NCBI GenBank assembly: GCA_049609325.1
Contig: JBMYYK010000001.1
Coordinates: 62,001 to 126,000 of the forward strand
DNA: 64,000 nucleotides
Reading direction: 5' to 3'
Source: GCA-2733415 sp049609325
GTDB taxonomy: Bacteria > Bacteroidota > Bacteroidia > Flavobacteriales > Flavobacteriaceae
Numbering within the stretch: position 1 is the first letter of the stretch; the number at the start of each line of letters is the position of its first letter. The notes below the pieces were generated by a model. It searched no databases and was not told where the DNA came from. It saw nothing but the letters and a program-made list of their open reading frames with translations. This document shows positions 43,738 through 52,235 of the stretch, piece by piece. Made by a program: the position numbers and the translations under genes.

Positions 43738-45210
43738 ATGACTAAAAAATTACTCCTAAGCTTACTGCTAATTAGTACAATCGTATTCGCACAAGATTAC
43801 AGATATACTAATACTATATTTAGCGGAACAACTAAAACTGCAGACATTGTTTATGGAAATGCGCCTTTTAAAACAAATTGGGCCATAAGTACAAACGAAT
43901 GGGATACAGACAATAGAGATTTAGTGATGGATGTCTATACACCTGATGGAGATACAGAAACTAAACGTCCGGCCATAATATTTGCTCACGCTGGTGGTTT
44001 CTTAAATGGGCATAGAAATCATGAGGATATGGTTAAATACTGTCAAGATTTAGCAAAAAAAGGTTACGTAACTGCAACAATAGATTACAGAAAAGGCTTT
44101 AATGTTTTATTAGATGTTCATCTAAGAGGTACAAGAGCTGTATATAGGGCCATACAAGATGGTAGAGCTGCAATACGTTATATGAGAGCGAATGCTAATA
44201 CTTTTGGTGTAGACCCTGAAAAAGTTTATTTTGCAGGTAGTAGTGCTGGAGCATTTATTGCTTTACATGCAATATACATGAGTGATCATGAAAAACCTGT
44301 AGATGCTGGAGCAGTAAACTATGGTTTATTTAACTTATCATCTACGCCAGATTTAGGACCATTAGATGTTGGAGACAATACCATGTTTAACGGTACACCT
44401 GAAGCTGTAATTTCTCTTTGGGGGGCTGTACAAACACCAGATTTAGTTGAGGTAACTGATACTAAACCTATATTTATGGCTCACGGAAAATCTGACGGAA
44501 CGGTACCGTATGATTCTGGGCATCCATTTGGTTATCCATTAATGCCAGAAGTGTTTGGGAGTAAACAAGTTAATGATAGATTAGACGCTCACGGTTTTAC
44601 AAACAAAGAAATTTATTTTGTAGATGGTGAAGACCATGAGTTTTATGGAACTGGTAATGGTGATTGGCCTGGCGCTCCAAATGCCTATTGGGACATTATT
44701 TTTGATAAATCTGTCAATTTTTTATGGCAACAACACAAACCAACGGTAGGTTTTAATGATTCACCTACAGGTTTAGAAGTTGCATTTACAGATAATAGTA
44801 CTGGAGCTTTATCATGGTTATGGGATTTTGGAGATGGTAATACCAGCACTGATCAAAACCCAACACACACCTATGCAACAGCAGGAACATATGATGTGAA
44901 ATTGTATATTGAAAACGATATTAAAAGTTGGGATGAAATTACAAAATCATTAACTTATCAATCATTATCTGTTGCAGATGTAGATGAACTTAATTTTAAC
45001 GTCTACCCTAACCCTACAAGTGATTTATTGCATTTTACAAGTAAAACACCTTTAGATCGTATAGCAATATATTCTATACACGGTAAGGAATTACTCAATA
45101 CTACAACAGAATTAGAACAGATTAATATTTCAGAATTTGCAAGTGGTATGTATCTTGTAAAAGCATACAGTAATAACTCTGTAGCTGTTAAGAAAATTAT
45201 GAAACGATAG
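43738..45210 (+). CDS. T9SS-secreted alpha/beta-hydrolase (esterase) with PKD domain
   Basis: 490 residues from the ATG at 43738 (MTKKLLLSLLLIST, a signal peptide); the frame starting at 43705 gives an atypical leader. Alpha/beta-hydrolase with nucleophile elbow FAGSSAGAF and HAGGFLNGH oxyanion region; a PKD-like beta domain (WLWDFGDGNTSTDQNPTHTY) near 360-420; then a type A C-terminal sorting domain (VYPNPTSDLLHF ... GMYLVKAYSN ... KIMKR) for type IX secretion. It is probably an extracellular carbohydrate or lipid esterase. Confidence 0.88.
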   Translation: MTKKLLLSLLLISTIVFAQDYRYTNTIFSGTTKTADIVYGNAPFKTNWAISTNEWDTDNRDLVMDVYTPDGDTETKRPAIIFAHAGGFLNGHRNHEDMVKYCQDLAKKGYVTATIDYRKGFNVLLDVHLRGTRAVYRAIQDGRAAIRYMRANANTFGVDPEKVYFAGSSAGAFIALHAIYMSDHEKPVDAGAVNYGLFNLSSTPDLGPLDVGDNTMFNGTPEAVISLWGAVQTPDLVEVTDTKPIFMAHGKSDGTVPYDSGHPFGYPLMPEVFGSKQVNDRLDAHGFTNKEIYFVDGEDHEFYGTGNGDWPGAPNAYWDIIFDKSVNFLWQQHKPTVGFNDSPTGLEVAFTDNSTGALSWLWDFGDGNTSTDQNPTHTYATAGTYDVKLYIENDIKSWDEITKSLTYQSLSVADVDELNFNVYPNPTSDLLHFTSKTPLDRIAIYSIHGKELLNTTTELEQINISEFASGMYLVKAYSNNSVAVKKIMKR

Positions 45211-45242
45211 TTATTAAACAACAACACATAAAATAAATAAAG

Positions 45243-45272
45243 GGCTATTACTTTTAGAGTAGTAGCCTTTTT
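45243..45272 (+). terminator. Intrinsic terminator
   Basis: GGCTATTACT / AGTAGTAGCC stem-loop (45243-45252 and 45258-45267) followed by a T-run, after the esterase gene. Confidence 0.82.
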
Positions 45273-45370
45273 TTATTACAACCACTACTGCTTCTTTACT
45301 CAAACATTTAAGTTTTAATTATAATATTTTAATGAATATTCCGTTATTTTTACGCACATAATTCAGTACA

Positions 45371-46156
45371 ATGAAATATCAATTAAAAAAAACACTCTTA
45401 CTTTTTGTAATAATAATTACATCTTACAATGATTATGCTCAAGAGTTAAGTTCAAAATCTTTCAAGTCTGGCGAACATTTAAAGTACCAAGCTTCATATA
45501 ATATGTCTGGTGTATTAACAACATTTGCTGAAGTTAATATGAAAGTAGCCATTGTAAAGACAAGTAAAAGCAACTATTTGCATTTAAAGTGCACCGCAAA
45601 TACATATACCAAATGGGATCATTTTTTTAAGATAAGAGATCTTTATGAGGCCTATGTAACGCCATATACTGTTACTCCTGTGCTATATAAAAGAGATAAT
45701 AATGAAAATGGTACGATAAGAAAGGAAAAGTACATCTATAAAGGCAATACTGTTAAAGCTACCTATGTGAGAGGTCAGTCTGGTGAAATAAAAGCAAACT
45801 TTACAATACCAAGCAACACCAAAGATATTGTGTCAACATTGTATTACATAAGAAACCTACCAATACATAACGCAACATCTGGTGATCAGAAAGATTTTAA
45901 TATTGTATTTGATCGTAAAACCAAATCTGTAACGCTTTCCTTTTTAGGCAAAGAAACCATAAATACAATATTCGGACAAAAACAATGTTATAAAATTGGA
46001 ATTTCCTTGAAAAAAGATAATCTTCTTAAAGGTAAAGCTAACAATGTGGTATATATAACGGCTGACAAAAACAAAGTTCCTGTGTTAATCAAATTCAATA
46101 TACCTGTTGGAAGTGGTCAATTAAAATTAACTAAAGCCCAAAACTTAAAATTTTAA
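45371..46156 (+). CDS. DUF3108-family secreted protein
   Basis: 261 residues with a signal peptide (about 1-24). The pattern FKSGEHLKYQASYNMSGVLTTFAEVNM and FKIRDLYEAYVTPYTVTPVLYKRDNNENG fits DUF3108, a beta-rich periplasmic fold of unknown function. A small membrane protein gene follows after 3 bp and may be cotranscribed. Confidence 0.8.
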   Translation: MKYQLKKTLLLFVIIITSYNDYAQELSSKSFKSGEHLKYQASYNMSGVLTTFAEVNMKVAIVKTSKSNYLHLKCTANTYTKWDHFFKIRDLYEAYVTPYTVTPVLYKRDNNENGTIRKEKYIYKGNTVKATYVRGQSGEIKANFTIPSNTKDIVSTLYYIRNLPIHNATSGDQKDFNIVFDRKTKSVTLSFLGKETINTIFGQKQCYKIGISLKKDNLLKGKANNVVYITADKNKVPVLIKFNIPVGSGQLKLTKAQNLKF

Positions 46157-46159
46157 AAC

Positions 46160-46480
46160 ATGAAATTACTTACATCAATCATTGCAATCATTGGTCTTAT
46201 CATTACTATAGCATTTACTATATTTCCTATTGGAAATTTAACTGTGTTTCCTGCTATAATTACTGCACTATGCGGTATTATTTTATTCAAAATTTATACT
46301 AAAGAAGGGAGTAACCAACTCTTTCCTAAACTAATTATTGGTTTGGCTGTAATTGGCGCTGTAATTTCTATTTGCAGAGCTGTATTAGTTACAGATACTG
46401 TTGCCGAAGATCAAAATTTCGAGCTACGCCAAGAACAGTCTAATGAAGATGCTGTTAAAGAACTTGAGGAATTGGAATAA
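46160..46480 (+). CDS. Hypothetical small membrane protein
   Basis: 106 residues with about three hydrophobic helices (3-21, 27-44, 53-75) and an acidic C-terminal tail. No family recognised. It is linked by spacing to the DUF3108 gene. Confidence 0.6.
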   Translation: MKLLTSIIAIIGLIITIAFTIFPIGNLTVFPAIITALCGIILFKIYTKEGSNQLFPKLIIGLAVIGAVISICRAVLVTDTVAEDQNFELRQEQSNEDAVKELEELE

Positions 46481-46540
46481 TAGTTTATCCCCTAACATTT
46501 CTGGGCTCAATTGTCAAAATTGTAGTGTTCTAAATTAGAG

Positions 46541-46672
46541 TTATTTGCAACCACAATCAGTTGAACCACATGATTTATTGGAATCTGTAGACGATTTAAA
46601 AAAACGTCGGTATATAAACAACAGCGCTATACCAACTGCTAGACCGACTAATATGTTTTGCAACAATTCCAT
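46541..46672 (-). CDS. FeoB-associated Cys-rich membrane peptide
   Basis: 43 residues: one N-terminal membrane helix (about 6-22), a basic patch (YRRFFK) and a Cys-rich tail (SCGSTDCGCK). This matches the FeoB-associated family and sits 6 bp after the feoB stop on the same strand. It probably assists FeoB-mediated iron uptake. Confidence 0.85.
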   Translation of the reverse strand: MELLQNILVGLAVGIALLFIYRRFFKSSTDSNKSCGSTDCGCK

Positions 46673-46678
46673 GATAAA

Positions 46679-48646
46679 CTATTGTAATACCTGATAAGCA
46701 ATCATAGCTACAAGATACGCAAAAATGGTCATACCAAACATTTGTATCAATGGCCATTTCCACCCGTTAGTTTCACGTTTAACGATGGCTACAGTACTCA
46801 TACATTGCATAGCAAAAGCATAAAATAACAATAATGAAATGCCTGTAGGAAATGTAAATACGGGTTGTGAAGTATTGGCATACACCTCATTTCTCATCTT
46901 TTCTTTTAATGTTGATTCATCGTCAGATCCTACACTATATATGGTTGCTAAGGTGCCTACAAACACCTCTCTTGCCGCAAATGATGTGATTAAAGCAATA
47001 CCAATCTTCCAATCATAACCTAAAGGTTTTATGGTGGGTTCTATAAATTTACCAAATGTACCAATATATGAATGCTCCAATTTATAGGCCGCTATCTTTG
47101 TATCCTGTTCACCTTCACTGATATTTGCATAATTACTTGTAATATACTGCTCAGCGTTATCAAATTGTTCACCTGGTCCATAAGATGCTAACACCCATAA
47201 AAGCACAGATACTGCTAAAATTATTTTTCCGGCCCCAAAAACAAAAGCTTTCGTTTTATCTATTACATTATAAATTACATTTTTAATTATAGGTAATTTA
47301 TAATTAGGCATTTCAATAACGAAATACGATTTTGATTCAATCTTGACTACTTTATTTAAAATATACGCAGCAACTATTGCTGTGGCGAACCCTAAAATAT
47401 ATAGTCCCATAAGTACCAAAGCGTGATTATTTAAGCCTAAAAACACTGACCCTTTTGGAATAACAAGACTTATAATAATGGCGTATACAGGTAGTCGTGC
47501 AGAACATGTGGTAAATGGGGTAACTAAAATTGTAATTAAACGCTCTTTCCAATTTTCAATATTTCTAGCCGCCATTATTGCTGGAATCGCACAGGCTGTA
47601 CCAGATATCAATGGTACAATACTCTTACCACTTAACCCGAATTTGCGCATAATTTTATCCATTAAAAACACCACGCGACTCATATAACCACTTTCTTCTA
47701 AAACAGAGAGAAATAAGAACAAAAATGCAATTTGAGGGATAAAGATGACAACACCGCCAATACCAGGAATTATACCTTCAGATAATAATCGAGTAAAGGC
47801 TCCGTCAGGTAAGTTAGCTTTGGTCCAATCACTTAAAAAAGCAAAGGTATTATCAATGAGATCCATTGGATATTCTGACCACGTAAACAAAGCCTGGAAA
47901 ATACTAAACAAGATGATAAAGAATATTAAATACCCAAATATTTTATGCGTAATAATTGTGTCTAGCTTAGTTCTAAACCCTTCTGCTCTAGTCACTTTTA
48001 CACTGTAATAGTCTTCTAGTATGCGTTTTATAAATTGATACCGTTGTACTGTAATTTTATGTTGCTGCTGTTTGGTACTTAGCGTTGATGTATTAATAAT
48101 ACTTGTATCACACAACTGGCACGGCTCTAAAGAAATTGATTTATATGCTAACAACGCCGATTTTAAATCCGTAATTCCAGAATTTTTCTTAGAGCTCAGT
48201 AAAACTATTGTAGTATGCAATTCTTGTTCTAAAGCTGCAATATCTATTGATATCCCTTTAGTTGCCATGACATCCTGCATATTAATAGCCAATATTGTTG
48301 GTAAACCTAACTCTTTAACTTGTGTAAACAGTAACAGGTTGCGTTTTAAGTTTTCAACATCAGCAACAACAACTACAACATCTGGGTAATGATTATTTGA
48401 TGATTCTGATAGTACTTTAACAGCAATATTTTCATCTTCAGAGCTTGCATTTAAACTATAAGTCCCTGGTAAATCAATGATGTTGGCCGTTACGTCGCTG
48501 GTTAGTTTACATTTACCCGTTTTTTTATCAACCGTTATTCCTGGGTAATTACCAACTTTCTGGTTTAAACCTGTTAATGCATTAAATAAACTTGTTTTTC
48601 CCGTATTCGGATTTCCTATTAAGGCTACATTAAGCTCTTTACTCAT
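46679..48646 (-). CDS. feoB: Ferrous iron transporter FeoB
   Basis: 655 residues: N-terminal G domain with GNPNTGKTSLFNAL (G1), DLPGTYSL (G3) and AINMQDV (G4), then about 8 membrane helices containing the Gate motifs. FeoB imports Fe2+ under low oxygen. It overlaps feoA by 4 bp. The length is at the short end for FeoB. The C-terminus is intact (ending AMIAYQVLQ). Confidence 0.95.
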   Translation of the reverse strand: MSKELNVALIGNPNTGKTSLFNALTGLNQKVGNYPGITVDKKTGKCKLTSDVTANIIDLPGTYSLNASSEDENIAVKVLSESSNNHYPDVVVVVADVENLKRNLLLFTQVKELGLPTILAINMQDVMATKGISIDIAALEQELHTTIVLLSSKKNSGITDLKSALLAYKSISLEPCQLCDTSIINTSTLSTKQQQHKITVQRYQFIKRILEDYYSVKVTRAEGFRTKLDTIITHKIFGYLIFFIILFSIFQALFTWSEYPMDLIDNTFAFLSDWTKANLPDGAFTRLLSEGIIPGIGGVVIFIPQIAFLFLFLSVLEESGYMSRVVFLMDKIMRKFGLSGKSIVPLISGTACAIPAIMAARNIENWKERLITILVTPFTTCSARLPVYAIIISLVIPKGSVFLGLNNHALVLMGLYILGFATAIVAAYILNKVVKIESKSYFVIEMPNYKLPIIKNVIYNVIDKTKAFVFGAGKIILAVSVLLWVLASYGPGEQFDNAEQYITSNYANISEGEQDTKIAAYKLEHSYIGTFGKFIEPTIKPLGYDWKIGIALITSFAAREVFVGTLATIYSVGSDDESTLKEKMRNEVYANTSQPVFTFPTGISLLLFYAFAMQCMSTVAIVKRETNGWKWPLIQMFGMTIFAYLVAMIAYQVLQ

Positions 48647-48864
48647 AGTTTTTCTACTGAAATTTGAGAAGCCGTTTCTTCTCTAATAGCTAAAAATGTA
48701 CCGTTTACATTTAAGTATAACGGATCTTTTAATGGTGCGTCTTGAACCAATTCAACAAAATTACCTTCAATACATCCCATCTCAATTAATTTTAAAGGAA
48801 TATCATCTGCAGAAAAACTTGTAATAATTGCTTTATCACCTTTTATTAAATCTGATATTGTCAT
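48643..48864 (-). CDS. feoA: Ferrous iron transport protein FeoA
   Basis: 73 residues, SH3-like fold: DLIKGDKAIITSFSADDIPLKLIEMGCIEGNFVELVQDAPLKDPLYLNVNGTFLAIREETASQI. It regulates or supports FeoB. It overlaps feoB by 4 bp and the membrane protein gene by 1 bp. Confidence 0.92.
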   Translation of the reverse strand: MTISDLIKGDKAIITSFSADDIPLKLIEMGCIEGNFVELVQDAPLKDPLYLNVNGTFLAIREETASQISVEKL

Positions 48865-49355
48865 TACGCATTACATTTTTTTATTAGACTCCTGAAAATT
48901 AAAATCACAGATAAGCTATAGGATATGGTCATTAACGCTCCTGAAATCATGACAATATATTTCATCCATAATACTCCTTGCCATAAAAGGTAAATACCGC
49001 CAAAGGTTGTAAGTACAGATATCAGGGGCTCTACCATTAAAAAGCGTTTCAAACCAAGGTTGACATCAACATAATAAACTAAAACAGCAATTATAAAAAA
49101 CATCATACCCATAGACAAAATATGCGAATGCAATACTGATAACATGTGACGTTCCGTTTTTTTGAACTTCATCTCATCAGCTTCTTCATCATCTTCATTT
49201 CCTAAATAATTTTCTTGTATACCCTTAGACGAAAAACTTGATGTTTGACCAACAAAACTCAATCCAGAAAAGAAACCTATACTTAGTACAACTACAAAAG
49301 TTCCAATAAGCAATTTTAATTCTTTAGACCAGGTATGTAAAAAATTAGCTTGCAT
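48864..49355 (-). CDS. Four-helix membrane protein with His cluster, feo operon
   Basis: 163 residues with helices near 13-37, 78-98, 109-128 and 132-155 and an acidic loop (GNEDDEEADE, 52-61). His70, His76 and His78 in RHMLSVLHSHILSMGMM are well placed for haem or metal binding at the membrane surface. Family not recognised. It is cotranscribed with an FMN-binding protein upstream and feoAB downstream by one-base overlaps, which makes a role in iron reduction likely. Confidence 0.65.
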   Translation of the reverse strand: MQANFLHTWSKELKLLIGTFVVVLSIGFFSGLSFVGQTSSFSSKGIQENYLGNEDDEEADEMKFKKTERHMLSVLHSHILSMGMMFFIIAVLVYYVDVNLGLKRFLMVEPLISVLTTFGGIYLLWQGVLWMKYIVMISGALMTISYSLSVILIFRSLIKKCNA

Positions 49356-49894
49356 TATAACACCTGTTCTTTTTTTAGTATTGTAATTGATTTTAATAAA
49401 CTTGACATCGCAATAGTCATAGAATTGGCTGAAATAGTAGCTCCAGAAATTGCATCTATAGTTTGGCCATATTTTAAGTTATCATCAGATGTTTTCCCTA
49501 TAAATTGTTTCAACCAGCGTTTACTTCCTATTTCATTTCCATAATCTTCTCTATACACAAGTACTTTAGCTTTAATAACCTGTAGTTGTGTACCAAATAG
49601 TACTAAATAATCAAACTGATCAGTTTTACTTGGTGCTTTTCCTACGTAAAAATAACCTACCAATTCATCTGATTGATTGATTTTAAATAAATTATCTTGA
49701 TTGATTTTTGTAGGCAATTTAGTATTTATTGCCTGAGAAACTGATATAGTTTCTGTAGTAAAGTCAGTAATTTCAAAAGCCGAAGTAATTTCTTTATTCA
49801 CCTTTTTACTGATATTTTTTGGCAAACCAAAAGACGATATTAGCAAAAGAACAACTACTGCTCCACTAAGTTTTAAATATGTTTTCATAAACAC
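49355..49894 (-). CDS. Exported FMN-binding (covalently flavinylated) protein
   Basis: 179 residues: signal or anchor helix (about 5-24) and an FMN_bind domain with the ApbE-type flavinylation motif DAISGAT (147-153), predicting FMN attachment at Thr153. Such proteins carry electrons on the outer side of the inner membrane. Together with the adjacent His-rich membrane protein it could reduce Fe3+ to supply FeoB; this is an inference from gene order. Confidence 0.82.
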   Translation of the reverse strand: MFMKTYLKLSGAVVVLLLISSFGLPKNISKKVNKEITSAFEITDFTTETISVSQAINTKLPTKINQDNLFKINQSDELVGYFYVGKAPSKTDQFDYLVLFGTQLQVIKAKVLVYREDYGNEIGSKRWLKQFIGKTSDDNLKYGQTIDAISGATISANSMTIAMSSLLKSITILKKEQVL

Positions 49895-49943
49895 TAAATA
49901 TTACTACTGCGAAAATACCAACTATTTAGATTTATTTAAAATA

Positions 49944-49980
49944 ATACGCCAACTAATTTTAAAAAAATTAGTTGGCGTAT
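49944..49980 (-). terminator. Hairpin between porin and FMN-binding genes
   Basis: Long 16-bp-arm hairpin (ATACGCCAACTAATTT and its inverse) after the porin stop, with a weak T-rich tail on the minus strand. It may partly end the porin transcript while leaving read-through to the feo genes. Confidence 0.6.
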
Positions 49981-50013
49981 ATAATTGACTAACTACTTAA
50001 TTTATAATATGGT

Positions 50014-51192
50014 TTAGAACCATACACCAATACCCATGTTAAACTGTCCTTTAGCATCAGTACCTTCTGCAGCAGTATCAAAAATCTGATAGTCAGTTTT
50101 GAATACTGCACCTTGAGCTAATTTATAGTTTAAACCAAATGTCCACTCTTTTCTGTGGTAACTATCGTTACGAGTTAAACCATCTTCTACTTTTGCATGT
50201 GTATCATAATCTTCATAACGTACAGAAGCATATAACTTTTGCTCTTTAGTTGCTGGTAATAAGTTGTAAGCACCTTCAACATACCACCCTTGTAATGCAG
50301 CTCCTAAGTCTGTTGAATTTTGAGTGTTGTAATCATCAGATCCTGATAATCCTGCGTATATGAATTGTCCTCTAGCTAAAAACTTTTTATATGCATAACG
50401 TGCATCAAAACCTACCATAGAAATTCCAACATCAGCACCATCTACATCATTCACATCATCAGGTGATTGTGTTTTTCCGAAATATCCTGATAATCCTAAA
50501 CGTAATCCGGTAATTCCGTAATAATCTAACTTTGCAGCAAAGTTTGGAGTGTTAATAGTAGATTCTGCACCTTTTTGACGTCCGCTTCTTAATCCTTTTT
50601 TACCTCCTAAAAATGCACCAGTAATGTTTCCGTCACCATCAGATTCTACAGATTTGAATCCGTTAAAAATATATGCTTGGTAACGTAAAGACGCATTGTC
50701 AAATTTACCAGACACTCCAATACCAATCTCTCTCCATGTAGAAGGCACAATGTATTTATCCACATTAGGACGCTCTACACCAAAGTAAGTTGTTGGTTCA
50801 TGGTACTCATTTACAATACCCATTGGCACTAACATTAAACCTCCTCTTAAGTTAACATTGTCAGTTAAACTATAGTTTAAGAAAGCTTGTTCTACATAAA
50901 CTTCAGAAACATGCTCTAACTCAACTTCTGTAATGAACTGTACTTTGTCATTAAATTTGTAACCAAATAATAATACCATTCTGTGTACATCTAACTTACC
51001 GTTATCTGCTTCTGGTTGGTTATAGTCAATTTGCGCATACCCACCTACTGTTACCCCTGTATTGATGTTTCCATTTAAAATACGTTGTGCTGCGTTTTGC
51101 TGTAACTGAGCTACCTGTGTAGAGTCTTGTGGAGTTTGTGAGAACCCTAACATTGTTACTAGTAAAGCACTTACTACTGCTAACTTTTTCAT
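50014..51192 (-). CDS. Outer-membrane porin (phosphate-selective porin O/P-like)
   Basis: 392 residues with a signal peptide (about 1-18) and an amphipathic beta-barrel pattern ending in FNMGIGVWF, a C-terminal aromatic residue. QIDYNQPEADNGKLDVHRMVLLFGYKFND is typical of OprO/OprP-like porins. Substrate unknown. It stands upstream of the FMN-bind/feo genes and may be part of the same iron-regulated unit. Confidence 0.83.
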   Translation of the reverse strand: MKKLAVVSALLVTMLGFSQTPQDSTQVAQLQQNAAQRILNGNINTGVTVGGYAQIDYNQPEADNGKLDVHRMVLLFGYKFNDKVQFITEVELEHVSEVYVEQAFLNYSLTDNVNLRGGLMLVPMGIVNEYHEPTTYFGVERPNVDKYIVPSTWREIGIGVSGKFDNASLRYQAYIFNGFKSVESDGDGNITGAFLGGKKGLRSGRQKGAESTINTPNFAAKLDYYGITGLRLGLSGYFGKTQSPDDVNDVDGADVGISMVGFDARYAYKKFLARGQFIYAGLSGSDDYNTQNSTDLGAALQGWYVEGAYNLLPATKEQKLYASVRYEDYDTHAKVEDGLTRNDSYHRKEWTFGLNYKLAQGAVFKTDYQIFDTAAEGTDAKGQFNMGIGVWF

Positions 51193-51236
51193 TGTAATTC
51201 TTATTTAGATTTATTATTGATAATTAAATTCGAGCG

Positions 51237-51292
51237 CAAATATACACGCTAATTCTAATAGAAAAAAGCTTATTTAAAATTATTTTAAATAA
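51237..51292 (-). promoter_or_regulatory. Porin/feo promoter with 23-bp palindrome
   Basis: Minus-strand -10 element TATATTTG at 51237-51244. A perfect inverted repeat with 11-base arms TTATTTAAAAT / ATTTTAAATAA around one base covers 51270-51292. One arm (TTATTTAAAAT) recurs at 49932-49942, before the FMN-binding gene. An iron-responsive operator (Fur or DtxR type) is a guess; the region is AT-rich, so some symmetry is expected by chance. Confidence 0.5.
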
Positions 51293-51317
51293 TAATTACA
51301 AGTGACTGAAAGACAGT

Positions 51318-52184
51318 TTAATGGTAATACTTAAAAATATCAGACGCTTTGTTAAAAGCGGCTTCAAAAGCCATTGGAGCAATGTTAGTAGTGGCTTTTT
51401 CAGTGGTAAAATACGATAACATTTTTTCTGTTGGCATATTACCCGTAAGCACATCTTTAGCCATAGGGCAACCTCCAAAACCTTGTATAGCCCCGTCATA
51501 ACGTCTGCATCCAGCTTGGTAAGCAGCATCTACTTTTTCATGCCAAGTGGTTGGTGTGGTGTGTAAATGTGCGCCAAATTCTATATTGGTGTATTTCGGA
51601 ATCAAATTGGAAAAAATATAGTTGATATCCTCAGGTGTAGACGACCCTATAGTATCAGACAATGATAATATTTTCACGCCCATTTGAGATAATTTTTCGG
51701 TCCACTCACCTACTATCTCCACATTCCAAGGATCACCGTATGGATTACCAAATCCCATAGATAAATACGCCACTACTTCCTTATCTGCAGCATGTGCTAT
51801 ATCTAAAATTTCTTTTAAGCTTTCAATAGATTGCGCAATAGTTTTATGCGTGTTTCGCATTTGAAAATTTTCTGATATTGAAAACGGATAGCCTAAATAT
51901 TGAATTGGTGCATGTTCTGCTGCAGATTTTGCGCCGCGAATATTTGCAACTATTGCTAATAATTTAGTTTGTGTTTGAGATAAATCTAATTGAGCTAAAA
52001 CTTCTGCAGTATCTACCATCTGAGGGATGGCTTTAGGCGATACAAAACTTCCAAAATCTAAAGTGTCAAAACCACAGTTTAAAAGCGATTGTAAGTACAC
52101 TACTTTTTTTTCTGTAGGAATAAACATTTTGATGCCTTGCATAGCATCACGTGGACATTCAATTATTTTGACCTGCTTATTCAT
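51318..52184 (-). CDS. Hydroxymethylglutaryl-CoA lyase
   Basis: 288 residues, DRE-TIM barrel: IECPRDAMQGIKMFIPTEKK, FGSFVSPKAIPQM, SLSDTIGSSTPEDI, HLHTTPTTWHEKV and GFGGCPMAKDVLTGNMPTE (catalytic Cys region). It cleaves HMG-CoA to acetyl-CoA and acetoacetate in leucine catabolism. pyrD lies 51 bp upstream on the same strand. Confidence 0.92.
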   Translation of the reverse strand: MNKQVKIIECPRDAMQGIKMFIPTEKKVVYLQSLLNCGFDTLDFGSFVSPKAIPQMVDTAEVLAQLDLSQTQTKLLAIVANIRGAKSAAEHAPIQYLGYPFSISENFQMRNTHKTIAQSIESLKEILDIAHAADKEVVAYLSMGFGNPYGDPWNVEIVGEWTEKLSQMGVKILSLSDTIGSSTPEDINYIFSNLIPKYTNIEFGAHLHTTPTTWHEKVDAAYQAGCRRYDGAIQGFGGCPMAKDVLTGNMPTEKMLSYFTTEKATTNIAPMAFEAAFNKASDIFKYYH

Positions 52185-52235
52185 TTGGTAAAAGTTTCTG
52201 TAAAAATATAATTTTTATAACAATCTTATATAAGA

